DNA of 64,000 nt from Desulfosporosinus lacus DSM 15449 (GTDB lineage Bacteria > Bacillota > Desulfitobacteriia > Desulfitobacteriales > Desulfitobacteriaceae): positions 92,700 to 156,699 of the forward strand of contig NZ_FQXJ01000012.1 in NCBI RefSeq assembly GCF_900129935.1, written 5' to 3'. A program made the translations under genes and the position numbers. Below are positions 1 to 8,978 of this stretch, piece by piece; position 1 is the stretch's first letter; each line of letters starts with the position of its first letter. The notes under the pieces are model-generated. The model was not told the origin of the DNA, made no database searches, and was given only the letters and a program-made list of their open reading frames with translations.

Positions 1-149
1 GGGATTCAATTGTTCACTTGTCGTTGATAACAGAGCTTGAAGATACCTTTAATGTAATGTTAGAGACCGAAGATATACTCTCCTTTGGTTCCTATGAGAA
101 CGGTATGAGGATATTGGAAAAGTATGAAATTTCGTTTACTGATGTTTAG
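1..149 (+). CDS. Acyl carrier protein, C-terminal part (5' end outside window)
   Basis: Reading from base 3 the frame is open to a TAG at 147-149 and gives about 48 residues. They begin with D-S-I, the place where acyl carrier proteins carry the phosphopantetheine-bearing serine (codon at 6-8). An acidic helix follows (LITELEDTFNV) and then an ED-I-L stretch, as in helices II and III of the ACP fold. The product would carry acyl chains as thioesters in the cytoplasm. It lies 9 bases before a ketoacyl-type reductase and one gene further from an acyl-adenylate ligase, and a phosphopantetheinyl transferase that could activate it is at about 6.9 kb. The N-terminal half is not in the window. The family call rests on the short motif and on context. 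Confidence 0.72.
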   Translation, partial: DSIVHLSLITELEDTFNVMLETEDILSFGSYENGMRILEKYEISFTDV

Positions 150-158
150 GAGGTTAGA

Positions 159-905
159 ATGACTGGTTTATTGCGAGATAAAGTATGTATTGTTACCGGT
201 GCGGGAAAAGGCATCGGTCGAGCAATAGCTGAAAGCTTTGCTGCGGAAGGCGCTTATGTGTATGCCAATGACGCAAGAGAAGGTTCTGTAGATTCTTGGC
301 TTATAGCAAGTGAAATGCGGCATCGAATTATGCCGCTTTATTTTAACATAACGGATTCGGCAGGGGTTAAGAATGCTTTAACTCACATAAAAAAGGAAAA
401 ACAACGGCTGGATGTGCTTGTGAACAATGCAGGGGTTGAATATAACGAGCTTATTGGCATGATATCCCAGGAAAACATGGAAAAAATGTTTTCTATTAAT
501 GTCTTTGGAACTATTGAAATGCTGCAAATGGCAAGTCGGCTGATGTCAAGACAAGAAAGTGGGGGCAGCATTATCAATATATCCTCATTGGTCGGAATCA
601 GAGGCAACCGAGGGCAACTTGTCTATTCAGCAACCAAGGGTGCGGTTATAGCTTTGACAAAATCTGCAGCTAAAGAACTTGCCTCGAAAAATATAAGGGT
701 GAATTCCATTGCTCCGGGCCTCACAAAAACAGAGATGATGGAAGCCGCAGATATTGAGAAGTTAAAAGGCAGGATTGCCAACATTAGCATGGGGCGCATT
801 GCGGAACCTTCAGATATAGCACGAGCCTGCGTTTTTTTTGCTTCGGATTTGTCAGGGTATGTGTCGGGACAAGTTCTTGTGGTGGATGGCTGTACGATAA
901 TGTGA
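159..905 (+). CDS. SDR-family oxidoreductase, 3-oxoacyl-ACP reductase (FabG) type
   Basis: This 248-residue protein is a classical short-chain dehydrogenase/reductase. It has the TGAGKGIG dinucleotide-binding turn near residue 14, NNAG near residue 89, an active-site serine in NISSL near 142 and the Y-S-A-T-K pair near 156-160. The family uses NAD(P)H to reduce keto groups. Its place between an acyl carrier protein and an acyl-adenylate ligase makes reduction of a 3-oxoacyl thioester on that carrier the likeliest job. Reduction of a sugar keto group cannot be excluded from sequence alone. The start is an ATG at 159 with GGAGG at 149-153. It is probably co-transcribed with its neighbours, since the next gene begins 12 bases after the stop. 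Confidence 0.88.
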   Translation: MTGLLRDKVCIVTGAGKGIGRAIAESFAAEGAYVYANDAREGSVDSWLIASEMRHRIMPLYFNITDSAGVKNALTHIKKEKQRLDVLVNNAGVEYNELIGMISQENMEKMFSINVFGTIEMLQMASRLMSRQESGGSIINISSLVGIRGNRGQLVYSATKGAVIALTKSAAKELASKNIRVNSIAPGLTKTEMMEAADIEKLKGRIANISMGRIAEPSDIARACVFFASDLSGYVSGQVLVVDGCTIM

Positions 906-917
906 GGAGGGATATAC

Positions 918-2336
918 ATGCATTTAGGAATTGATAGACACCGACCAGATAGAATTGCCGCCATTGATGATACGGGCACGGAGTTAAGCTATGGTGGATT
1001 GTGTGATTTTGCCCTAGAGTTCGGATCCATGATGCCACGACGGTCTATCGTTTTTTGTTTATGTGAGAATACAATTGGTGCTCTATCCGGATACATAGGC
1101 TGTTTATCCAATCATATTGTTCCTCTTTTGATTGGTGCTGCCATCGACCGCAAGTTACTGGTTCATTTGATGGAGGTATACACACCGGCTTACATGTGGA
1201 TGCCCGAGGGGCTCGTATCTGAATTTAACTATCCCATATTATATAAAGGGTATGGATTTGTCCTTGTTCGTACGGAACATGAACCATATCCCATAAATGA
1301 CGACTTGGCGATGCTTCTCACCACCTCCGGCTCAACGGGCAGCCCGAAATTGGTACGTCATAAATACATCAATCTTGTTGCCAACGCCAAAAATGTTGCC
1401 GCATTATTTGACTGGACAAAGAAAGACCGTGCGGTTGTGGATTTGCCGATACAGTATACTATGGGCCTTAATGTCATTAACAGTCATCTGTATGCAGGCG
1501 CATCCGTGCTGCTTACGGAGCACAATCTTATGAGTCCTGATTTCTGGCGGAATATTAAGGATCAGCGGGCAACTAATTTTACAGGAGTTCCTTTCAGTTA
1601 CGAGGTTTTATTTAAACTCCGTTTTACTCGAATGGATTTGCCATATTTGACCACCTTCGCCGAAGGAGGAGGAAAGCTAACTGATGGAATGTTTGCCGAT
1701 ACTGCCGACTATGCAAGCCGTACCGGAAAGAGATTCTTCGCCACCTTTGGCACAACCGAGACCTCGGCTCGACTGGCCTTTTTACCTGCGGAGCTTGCGA
1801 ATTCTAAGATTGGAAGCATTGGTCAAGCGATACCTGGAGGGGAATTGTTTTTGCTCGATGAAAAGGGCAACGAAATAAAGCAAAAGGAAGCCGAGGGCGA
1901 GTTGGGATATAGAGGGCCAAATGTGACTATGGGGTATGCTTATTGTCGTGATGATTTAATGCTTGGGGATGAATGGCAGGGTGAATATCGTACGGGGGAT
2001 ATTGCTAGGAGAGATAGGGACGGATGCTATTACATTCTCGGTAGGAAAAGTAGGTTTTTAAAGCTCTATGGACTACGGGTTAGCCTGGACAGATGTGAAA
2101 GGTTAATAAAGGATGAGTTCAAGATAGATTGTGTCTGTACAGGCACGGACAAAAGAATGGATATTTACATCACAGAGGATAAATACAAAGATGAAGTTCG
2201 AAGATTTATCAGTATAAAAACTAGGATAATTATGTCTGCCTATGCTGTGTTTATTGTTGAGATTATTCCACGCAATGAGTCAGGTAAGGTTCAGTACGAG
2301 GCGTTAGATAGAAAGCTGGCATTGCGGTTGATTTGA
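918..2336 (+). CDS. AMP-dependent acyl ligase (acyl-CoA/acyl-ACP synthetase type)
   Basis: This 472-residue member of the ANL adenylating superfamily shows the core motifs in order: A3 TTSGSTGSPKL near residue 136, A5 FGTTE near 279, A7 YRTGD near 357, A8 GRKSRFLKLYG near 371, and a C-terminal SGKVQY lysine motif (A10). It activates a carboxylic acid as an acyl-AMP and passes it to a thiol acceptor. Because an acyl carrier protein and a ketoacyl-type reductase lie immediately upstream, the acceptor here is probably the carrier rather than CoA (inference). It is a little shorter than typical acyl-CoA synthetases. The start is an ATG at 918 with GGAGGG just upstream. The substrate acid cannot be read from the sequence. 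Confidence 0.85.
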   Translation: MHLGIDRHRPDRIAAIDDTGTELSYGGLCDFALEFGSMMPRRSIVFCLCENTIGALSGYIGCLSNHIVPLLIGAAIDRKLLVHLMEVYTPAYMWMPEGLVSEFNYPILYKGYGFVLVRTEHEPYPINDDLAMLLTTSGSTGSPKLVRHKYINLVANAKNVAALFDWTKKDRAVVDLPIQYTMGLNVINSHLYAGASVLLTEHNLMSPDFWRNIKDQRATNFTGVPFSYEVLFKLRFTRMDLPYLTTFAEGGGKLTDGMFADTADYASRTGKRFFATFGTTETSARLAFLPAELANSKIGSIGQAIPGGELFLLDEKGNEIKQKEAEGELGYRGPNVTMGYAYCRDDLMLGDEWQGEYRTGDIARRDRDGCYYILGRKSRFLKLYGLRVSLDRCERLIKDEFKIDCVCTGTDKRMDIYITEDKYKDEVRRFISIKTRIIMSAYAVFIVEIIPRNESGKVQYEALDRKLALRLI

Positions 2337-2407
2337 ATCAGGGTATTTATCGAGCTGAAGGATAGTTATAAAGGGCTGATAGGAGCTCGATAAAATGGAG
2401 GATGCAT

Positions 2408-3700
2408 ATGGAACTACAGCTGGAGCGGAAGCAAAATGTGACTGCCGTTAAATTTTCTATATCAAAACAAATTCTTGCTAATATGTGTTTTATAATGTTT
2501 TTTGCCTCGGATACGATTTCATTTTGTACGACCCGGCTTTTCAGGTTTTATGGATTGGAAGACTCTGCCTGGATTTTAACCTCTATTGTTATTTACTTTC
2601 CTCTTCTATTGATGCCATTTGTAATTGGAGAAAGAAGACGGACACGTGATTTCTTTATACTTTGGGTGACTGTATTAGTAGCATTCATAGTTACAATTAT
2701 CGTCCACCCTGAATATGAAACTTGGTTTAAACATCCGCTTTATGGTGTCTTTGATTACATTTTTAGACCAGATCGTGCTTTGTATGCTTATTTTATGGTG
2801 CGGATTATTAATGATCCTAAGCAAATCCTCTTAAATTTGAAATTTGTTTCATATATTTTTGCGATTTATGGATTATATAAATTTACGAATGCCATGCAAG
2901 TTGGCAGCTGGTTAACCTTAACGGCAAATGGATATGAAGAACTTTCATATAGTATGAGCTTTGGCTATGACATGATGTTACCGTCAATGGTGTTTCTGTA
3001 TTATGCAATGAGAGATAAGAAACCATTACACTGGGCACTTAGCATCATGTGTATATTTATGATTTTAGTGGCGGGTTCTCGAGCGCCTTTGTTGTGGATT
3101 ATCGTATTTTTTGCAGTGATGCTGATCAAAGGTTTTATAACCAGTAAGGTCAAGGTAATTTGGGGTTTGACTGTACCTGTCTTTTTGTTGATATATCTGA
3201 AGCTTGAAGACTTAATTGGGTTTCTTGTGTTTTTTTTGCAAGATCGAGGTATATCAGCCAGGAGTATAGACATGCTGTTATCCGGCTCCATAAGTGATGA
3301 TAACGGAAGAGCAGTAATCTATGACATGTCAATCGAGATGATCAAGAACATGGGCTTCTTTGGGTATGGACTGTACGGAGATCGTTATGTTATCGGAAAT
3401 TATTATTTCTGGGGGTATCCACATAATATCTTCCTGGAGATTTTGATAACCTTTGGTGTCATATGTGGGGGATTTTTAATAGTCTTCCTGTTATACCATG
3501 TTGTCAGGACACTAATAAAATGCAAAGACGATGATTGGCTGGATTTGTTTTTAATCTTTTTGGTTTGTTCCTTAAAGCTGCTGCTCTCTGATTCCTACTG
3601 GTATATACCTGAGTTTTGGGCTGCAATTGCAGTCGTATACAGTTGGAACAGACAGCAAAAAATTAATAAAAGTGAAAGGATGAAACCGATTAATGTCTGA
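2408..3700 (+). CDS. Polysaccharide (O-antigen-type) polymerase/ligase, Wzy-like membrane protein
   Basis: A 430-residue very hydrophobic protein with roughly ten to twelve membrane segments. It carries features of the Wzy/O-antigen ligase group: a G-S-R-A-P motif after mid-length and a late Y-P-H-N-I-F-L-E loop, which in this family forms part of the catalytic periplasmic region. It probably polymerises lipid-linked oligosaccharide repeats on the outer face of the membrane, downstream of the flippase encoded at 4.8 kb. An in-frame ATG at 2402 directly abuts the GGAGG at 2397-2401, so the ATG at 2408, six bases away, is the better start. The last eight bases overlap the glycosyltransferase gene. 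Primary sequence in this group is too divergent to decide between polymerase and ligase. Confidence 0.75.
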   Translation: MELQLERKQNVTAVKFSISKQILANMCFIMFFASDTISFCTTRLFRFYGLEDSAWILTSIVIYFPLLLMPFVIGERRRTRDFFILWVTVLVAFIVTIIVHPEYETWFKHPLYGVFDYIFRPDRALYAYFMVRIINDPKQILLNLKFVSYIFAIYGLYKFTNAMQVGSWLTLTANGYEELSYSMSFGYDMMLPSMVFLYYAMRDKKPLHWALSIMCIFMILVAGSRAPLLWIIVFFAVMLIKGFITSKVKVIWGLTVPVFLLIYLKLEDLIGFLVFFLQDRGISARSIDMLLSGSISDDNGRAVIYDMSIEMIKNMGFFGYGLYGDRYVIGNYYFWGYPHNIFLEILITFGVICGGFLIVFLLYHVVRTLIKCKDDDWLDLFLIFLVCSLKLLLSDSYWYIPEFWAAIAVVYSWNRQQKINKSERMKPINV

Positions 3701-4709
3701 TGAGATTAAGGTTAGCATTAGTTGCTTGACATATAAACATGGAAAGTACTTAAGGCAAGCCCTTGATTCTATGTTGATGCAAAAGACAAGGTTTGCCTAT
3801 GAAATAATTGTGCATGACGATGCCTCAGCGGACAATACGGCCGCTATTATTAGGGAATACGCTAAGAGGTACTCTAATATCGTCAAACCAATTCTCCAAA
3901 CGGAGAATCAATATTCTAAGAATGTATCTATAACCCATAAGTTTATTCTTCCCGCAGCCAGGGGTAAATATATAGCCTATTGTGAAGGGGATGATTATTG
4001 GACTGATCCCTATAAATTACAAAAGCAAGTGGATTTTCTGGAAAAGCATCCTGAATACATTGCTACCACACATGAATGCTGGGAAGTTGATGAAAATGGA
4101 AAAATGTTGTCCAGCCGCTACTTTTATGGCTACAGAAAACGTGGGGTTTATACCTTAGAAACCCACCAAAAAAAGAGATTATTATTCGGACAAACCGCTA
4201 CTCTGATGCATAGGAAAGAAGCAATTGAGCTCAATGATCCTGAGGTGGCAGATAAATATGGGAAGATAAAAGCAACAGGGGATGTAAAGAAAGCTATGCT
4301 CATTTCTATACGAGGGGACACTTATTGTTTCGAGGAAGTAATGAGTCATCATAGGCGTATTTATTCGGGCGGTGATAGTTGGAGTGCCCAGCTATCTAAA
4401 ATCAATGTAAATAGATTTGTTTTCGACGAATGCCTGGCTATGGAGGATTTTGCAAGAGAAGTGATGGGGGTTAAGCTGAATTACTCCAAGCTTCTGATAC
4501 TATACACTACTATTGCCCTGGGCAAGACCATATTAAAGCCTGATAAAGACAAGTGGGATAACTTCATATATATGTGTAGTATGTTTCCCAGTAAAACATA
4601 TATTGTCGTCAAAATTATCCTGACATTGATTAAGTATCCTTTCCTTGTCTTAACCACAAGAGTCAGCGGTTTGCGTCACAGGCTGTTATATGGTAAAGCC
4701 TCAATCTAG
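3693..4709 (+). CDS. Family 2 glycosyltransferase
   Basis: This 338-residue protein has an N-terminal GT-A domain. It starts with the V-S-I-S-C-L-T-Y nucleotide-binding strand, has HDDASADNT near residue 45, and the metal/sugar-nucleotide motif EGDDYW near residue 95 followed by D-P-Y-K-L-Q-K-Q. That pattern is typical of GT2 enzymes that build O-antigen and capsule repeats. The C-terminal third is hydrophobic and may contact the membrane. It overlaps the polymerase gene by eight bases, which suggests translational coupling. It probably adds one sugar, from a nucleotide donor, to an undecaprenyl-linked acceptor in the cytoplasm. It is the only recognisable glycosyltransferase in the locus, so others must lie to the left of the window. 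Confidence 0.88.
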   Translation: MSDEIKVSISCLTYKHGKYLRQALDSMLMQKTRFAYEIIVHDDASADNTAAIIREYAKRYSNIVKPILQTENQYSKNVSITHKFILPAARGKYIAYCEGDDYWTDPYKLQKQVDFLEKHPEYIATTHECWEVDENGKMLSSRYFYGYRKRGVYTLETHQKKRLLFGQTATLMHRKEAIELNDPEVADKYGKIKATGDVKKAMLISIRGDTYCFEEVMSHHRRIYSGGDSWSAQLSKINVNRFVFDECLAMEDFAREVMGVKLNYSKLLILYTTIALGKTILKPDKDKWDNFIYMCSMFPSKTYIVVKIILTLIKYPFLVLTTRVSGLRHRLLYGKASI

Positions 4710-4792
4710 GATGCAAATACATACAACTAGATTAACTGTCCAGATAGCAACAACTTTGAATACTCGCCCCACTCACCGGTAGAGTTAGGGCA

Positions 4793-6295
4793 TTGTTAGG
4801 AAGTGTTGAAATTAATAATTATGAAAATAATGACACAAAACACACAGTCATTTCATCCTTATTTTGGAAGATGCTTGAGAGCTTAGGGGTTCAAGGAATC
4901 CAATTAATAATTCAGCTTGTTCTAGCGCGCTTACTCATGCCTAAGGATTTCGGGATCATTGCTTTGATTACTATTTTCATAAACTTGTCAAATATACTTC
5001 TGCAAAGAGGATTTACTTCGGCGCTGATACAGAACAAGGATGTTGACGAGACCGATTTTTCCACTGTGTTTTTCATAAGTATTGCAGGTTCGTGCCTATT
5101 GTATTTTATCCTATTTTTCTCAGCCCCTTTGATAGCTGACTTTTACAAATCCATGGAGCTTTCCATTGTCTTGCGTGTTTTGGCGATTTCCCTGCCCTTT
5201 AGTGCTGTAAATTCAGTGCAAATAGCCTTTGTATCCCGAAATATGCAGTTTAAGAAACTGTTTTTTAGCAGTATCGGGGCAATTGTCTGTTCCGGAACAA
5301 TAGGGATTGTGATGGCTCTTGGGGATTTTGAAGTATGGGCCCTGGTTTTTCAACAGATATCCTATGTAATATTGAACTGTTTCTTTATGGCAAAGGTTGT
5401 GAAATGGCGGCCTAAAATGCTATTTTCCACAAAAAAAGCTGCAGGCCTTTTTTCCTTTGGCTGGAAAATGCTGCTTACCGCTTTGATAGACACAATATAT
5501 ATTGATATTTACACGATTGTCATTGGAAAAATATTCAGTACCCAGATGCTTGGATATTTCAACAGAGGAAAACAATTTCCGGCGGTAATAGTAACAAGTC
5601 TTAACGGCTCTATCCAAGCGGTTATGTTTCCTGCATTTTCTCGGGTCCAAGATGACAAATTGAAGCTTAAGAGTATGATGCGCCGCTCAATAGTCACAAG
5701 TTCGTTTATTGTGTTTCCCATAATGGCAGGACTGGCCGCAGCGGCGACTCCTATGGTGAAGTTAATTTTAACCGACAAATGGCTGTATAGTGTGCCCTTT
5801 ATTCAGATATATTGTGCCTATTTTGCACTTTATCCGATACACACAGCAAACCTTCAGGCAATTAGTGCAATTGGTCGAAGTGATATTAATTTAAAATTAG
5901 AAATCATAAAAAAGTCCCTAGGTATCATCATACTCATAATGACCATACCCCAGGGAATATTTTCGATAGCTATTGGCGGAGTTGTCACCAGTTTAATCAG
6001 TTTAGTGATCAATTCCTATCCAAACATAAAGTTACTTGGTTATCCAATCCATGAACAGATCGTTGACATCTTACCATCTTTTCTTCTTTCCATTGCTATG
6101 GGAATGGTTGTTTACTCAATTATGCTTTTCCAGTTGCCGATGGGAATGACGCTGATCATGCAAGTGCTGGTGGGTGCTAGCTTTTATTTTGGAGCGGCCA
6201 GATTATTAAAGTTTGAATGTCTAAGCTATGTTGTAAAAATGGCAGGATTTACTTACCGGAATCCTTCCAAAGAACAAAAGGAGGATATGATATGA
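4793..6295 (+). CDS. Oligosaccharide flippase (Wzx-like, MOP superfamily)
   Basis: A 500-residue polytopic membrane protein with about 12 to 14 hydrophobic segments. Its N-terminal region (SLFWKMLESLGVQGIQ, then VLARLLMPKDFGIIAL) is the pattern of the polysaccharide transporter branch of the MOP flippases. The family moves undecaprenyl-linked oligosaccharides across the cytoplasmic membrane. It stands between the glycosyltransferase and the sugar acyltransferase, as expected in a Wzx/Wzy-type pathway. The annotated start is a TTG at 4793 preceded by GGG, and no ATG exists in frame near the beginning, so the exact start is uncertain. The stop overlaps the next gene's ATG. Confidence 0.88.
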   Translation: MLGSVEINNYENNDTKHTVISSLFWKMLESLGVQGIQLIIQLVLARLLMPKDFGIIALITIFINLSNILLQRGFTSALIQNKDVDETDFSTVFFISIAGSCLLYFILFFSAPLIADFYKSMELSIVLRVLAISLPFSAVNSVQIAFVSRNMQFKKLFFSSIGAIVCSGTIGIVMALGDFEVWALVFQQISYVILNCFFMAKVVKWRPKMLFSTKKAAGLFSFGWKMLLTALIDTIYIDIYTIVIGKIFSTQMLGYFNRGKQFPAVIVTSLNGSIQAVMFPAFSRVQDDKLKLKSMMRRSIVTSSFIVFPIMAGLAAAATPMVKLILTDKWLYSVPFIQIYCAYFALYPIHTANLQAISAIGRSDINLKLEIIKKSLGIIILIMTIPQGIFSIAIGGVVTSLISLVINSYPNIKLLGYPIHEQIVDILPSFLLSIAMGMVVYSIMLFQLPMGMTLIMQVLVGASFYFGAARLLKFECLSYVVKMAGFTYRNPSKEQKEDMI

Positions 6296-6921
6296 AAGAC
6301 CTGATTATTGTAGGAGCTTCCAATGCAGGTAGGGATGTATTACAGGTCGTAAAGGAAATAAATAAAGTTAAAACGACATGGGATATTAAAGGATTCATTG
6401 CGGATAGTGGATTAGATATTCACAAACTCACAAATGGAGAATTCGATATTCTTGGTACGATCCATGAATGGACTCCAAAACCAGCAGAAGACTATGTGTG
6501 TGCCATAGCTGATCCTAATTCCAAGAGAATTGTGACACAACGATTAATGGAGAAGGGCGCGAAATTTGCTAATATCATTCACCCGAATGTTGAAATAAAT
6601 GACTACTGCTCACTCGGAGAAGGAATCATTCTTTACAGGGACGCAGTTATAGGGCCGAATGCTGTTATAGGCAATCATGTTCATGTAAACACAAAAATTG
6701 CCCATGATTGTCAGATAGGGGATTATACTACGGTAAGTATTTTAGCGGCAATTCTAGGAAATGTGAAGATTGGTACGGGTGTTTTTGTCAGCGCAGGTTC
6801 CACAGTTATTCCGCATGTAACTATTGGTGACAATGCGTATATTGGTGCGGGCAGCGTGGTAATCAAGAATGTTGAAAATAATACCAAAGTATTCGGTAAT
6901 CCTGCAAGAGCAACAAGGTGA
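6292..6921 (+). CDS. NeuD/PglD-family sugar O/N-acyltransferase
   Basis: This 209-residue protein opens with a Rossmann-like nucleotide-sugar-binding segment (LIIVGASNAGRD). It continues into a left-handed beta-helix of hexapeptide repeats from about residue 95 (IHPNVEI, then I-A-H-D-C-Q-I-G and GNVKIGTGVFV). The histidine of the A-H-D-C stretch matches the catalytic histidine of PglD-type enzymes. Relatives acylate amino or hydroxyl groups of nucleotide sugars such as UDP-4-amino-trideoxyhexoses. With a 4-aminotransferase in the same locus, N-acylation of a dTDP-4-amino sugar is the natural role (inference). The ATG at 6292 overlaps the flippase stop and has AAAGGAGG eight bases before it, so the longer in-frame extension to 6217 is rejected. 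Confidence 0.85.
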   Translation: MKDLIIVGASNAGRDVLQVVKEINKVKTTWDIKGFIADSGLDIHKLTNGEFDILGTIHEWTPKPAEDYVCAIADPNSKRIVTQRLMEKGAKFANIIHPNVEINDYCSLGEGIILYRDAVIGPNAVIGNHVHVNTKIAHDCQIGDYTTVSILAAILGNVKIGTGVFVSAGSTVIPHVTIGDNAYIGAGSVVIKNVENNTKVFGNPARATR

Positions 6922-6941
6922 AGGTTAAAGGAAATTTGAAG

Positions 6942-7451
6942 ATGACCAAACTGTATTTATTAAAGAAAGAAAATGCTGTTAGTTACTCAGAACTATTTAC
7001 CAGAAAGGTTTTAGGTAAATGGTTAGATGTGGATGGAAGTAGTTTATCTATCTGTATTGATGAGTTTGGTAAACCCTACCTAAGGGACTATCCAAATCTA
7101 CACTATAATCTATCTCACAAAAAAGGGGCTATAGTTTGTGCCGTGTCAGAGGAACCGGTGGGGGTGGATATTGAAAGTGTAAAAAAATTTGATAAACGGG
7201 TTGCCGAGCGTTTCTTTACTCAAAATGAGCAAACTTATATTTTTGCGTATAAGAGAAATCAAGATAAGAGATTTGCCAAAATATGGACTAGAAAAGAAGC
7301 TTATGTTAAATGGATAGGCAAAGGGATGATGATCCCCTTTAGGTCCTTTGATGTTCTCAAAACAGATCGTAATGATGTGTGTATTTATACGGAATATATC
7401 GGTGGATATATTATATCGGTTTGTAATTCTTCTCTGGATAAAATGAACTAG
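6942..7451 (+). CDS. 4'-phosphopantetheinyl transferase (Sfp-type)
   Basis: About 169 residues with the two signatures of the Sfp/AcpT superfamily: GVDIESVKKFD, which binds magnesium through the D and E, and KIWTRKEAYVKWIGKGM with the W-x-x-KEA-x-x-K core. The enzyme moves phosphopantetheine from CoA to a serine of a carrier protein. A dedicated copy inside a glycan locus that also encodes an acyl carrier protein and an acyl-adenylate ligase suggests it activates that carrier (inference). A GTG at 6918 overlaps the upstream stop, but the ATG at 6942 has AAAGGA nine bases upstream and is preferred. A 137-base gap follows; it holds only a weak hairpin with a T-run (about 7483-7510). Confidence 0.88.
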   Translation: MTKLYLLKKENAVSYSELFTRKVLGKWLDVDGSSLSICIDEFGKPYLRDYPNLHYNLSHKKGAIVCAVSEEPVGVDIESVKKFDKRVAERFFTQNEQTYIFAYKRNQDKRFAKIWTRKEAYVKWIGKGMMIPFRSFDVLKTDRNDVCIYTEYIGGYIISVCNSSLDKMN

Positions 7452-7588
7452 TATTGTATTTAAACAATTTGCACTTGTTGAGAGGATATCGGACTATTTT
7501 TTCCTCGTTTTTAGTTCAATTATTTGCTAATTGACATCATACCCTTGAATGTGCAATTGGCATTTAACTTAAAGGGAGAAATTATTTA

Positions 7589-8977
7589 ATGAATAATATC
7601 TTTTATGATTTAATGAACTCTTGGCTCACTAAGGAAGGTGTTAATTCAACTGAAGCCTTACTCCAATGGATAAATGAACAAAACAGGAATCTAGAAGTGA
7701 AAATAGAGAGAATATCGCTAGAGGAAAGCAATTTTTGGTTCTTTGATAAGCATTCTGGATTGATAAAGAATAAAAACAATAGCTTTTTCTCGATATCTGG
7801 AATTCAACAATATCAGAAGGATGATCTGCTTATAGAGCAACCCATTATTATACAGAACGAAATAGGATTTTTAGGGGTTATCTTCCAGAAGATAAATGGA
7901 GTACTTCACTTCTTAATGCAAGCTAAAATAGAGCCCGGTAACATTAATAAAGTACAAATTTCGCCCACCATACAAGCAACCAAGAGTAATTTTACCCAGA
8001 AACACGGAGGCAAGAGACCTGATTTTCTTGACTATTTTATAGAAGCAAAACCCCATCAAACACTTGTCGATCAGATTCAATCTGAGCAGTCTTCTCGGTT
8101 TTTAAAAAAAAGAAATAGAAACGTTATTCTATATTTGGACAAGCAGATTACTGTACCACCCACTCACAAATGGATGACATTAGGTCAAATTAAAGAATTA
8201 ATGCGTTTTGATAACTTGGTTAATATGGATACACGTACAGTTCTTTCTTGCATTCCTTTTTCGCTGATGGATACGGAAAACGGGGGATTGGAGGAAATTG
8301 GGGAAAAATGCAAGGATAAAGCCCTGTTACGTTCGATTAGTGGCCCTGCAAGCCAGCCTATATTAACAGATATCTACCATTCTTTTAATAACTATAAAAT
8401 GTTTAGTGAGACGGATACAAGATTGGTAGGCCTGGACTCATTAAAGAACTGGCATATGGAGAAAGACAGATTTGTTTGCGAGGATCCTTTTCCCTTTCGT
8501 TTGATTTTTTGTGACATATCGATTGAAGGACGTGAAGTGGTTAACTGGACACAACCACTTTTTGAGGCCCAAGGGATTGCCACTTTTGGACTCGTAAGTT
8601 GTGAAGATAATGGCATAAAGAAGTTTCTTGTCAAGGCTAAGCCTGAAATTGGGTGCCTGGATGGAATAGAATTAGGCCCAACTGTTCAACATGAAGTGAC
8701 TCATGACAGGGATGAGGATGAGATTACTAGTTTATTTTATGAAAAACTTTCTTCGAGTAAGAGTGTTAGGGTTGATGTATTGCTTTCTGAAGAAGGCGGA
8801 CGCTTTTACCATGAACAAAATCGAAATGTAATTATTGAAATTCAGAAAGATGAAATCCTCTGGGATTTGCCACGAGGTTATTTTTGGAGTGATTACAAAA
8901 CACTAAACACTCTTACCCAGGTAAATAATTGCTTAAATATACAACTGCGAAATCTACTCTCATTGTTGGAGGTGTGA
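7589..8977 (+). CDS. NDP-hexose 2,3-dehydratase
   Basis: This 462-residue protein has two tandem copies of the same unit, roughly residues 30-215 and 255-450. Each has a phenylalanine/tryptophan-rich beginning, a Q-P-I or T-Q-P-L-F motif and a late E-P-G-N or P-E-I-G segment followed by G-P/S-P-T-x-Q. This duplicated architecture is characteristic of the dTDP-4-keto-6-deoxyglucose 2,3-dehydratases of deoxysugar pathways (TylCVI, EryBVI and SpnO families). The product would be dTDP-3,4-diketo-2,6-dideoxyglucose, which the neighbouring Gfo/Idh-family gene can reduce at C3. Such genes are best known from actinobacterial antibiotic clusters, so its presence in a Firmicute glycan locus is notable. 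The start is an ATG at 7589 with AAAGGGAG upstream. Confidence 0.87.
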   Translation: MNNIFYDLMNSWLTKEGVNSTEALLQWINEQNRNLEVKIERISLEESNFWFFDKHSGLIKNKNNSFFSISGIQQYQKDDLLIEQPIIIQNEIGFLGVIFQKINGVLHFLMQAKIEPGNINKVQISPTIQATKSNFTQKHGGKRPDFLDYFIEAKPHQTLVDQIQSEQSSRFLKKRNRNVILYLDKQITVPPTHKWMTLGQIKELMRFDNLVNMDTRTVLSCIPFSLMDTENGGLEEIGEKCKDKALLRSISGPASQPILTDIYHSFNNYKMFSETDTRLVGLDSLKNWHMEKDRFVCEDPFPFRLIFCDISIEGREVVNWTQPLFEAQGIATFGLVSCEDNGIKKFLVKAKPEIGCLDGIELGPTVQHEVTHDRDEDEITSLFYEKLSSSKSVRVDVLLSEEGGRFYHEQNRNVIIEIQKDEILWDLPRGYFWSDYKTLNTLTQVNNCLNIQLRNLLSLLEV

Positions 8978-8978
8978 A

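Noticed and set aside
7483..7510. Terminator after the phosphopantetheinyl transferase gene
   Set aside because: GAGGA/TCCTC with a T-run is too weak to list as a separate terminator, and the locus appears to continue in the same direction.
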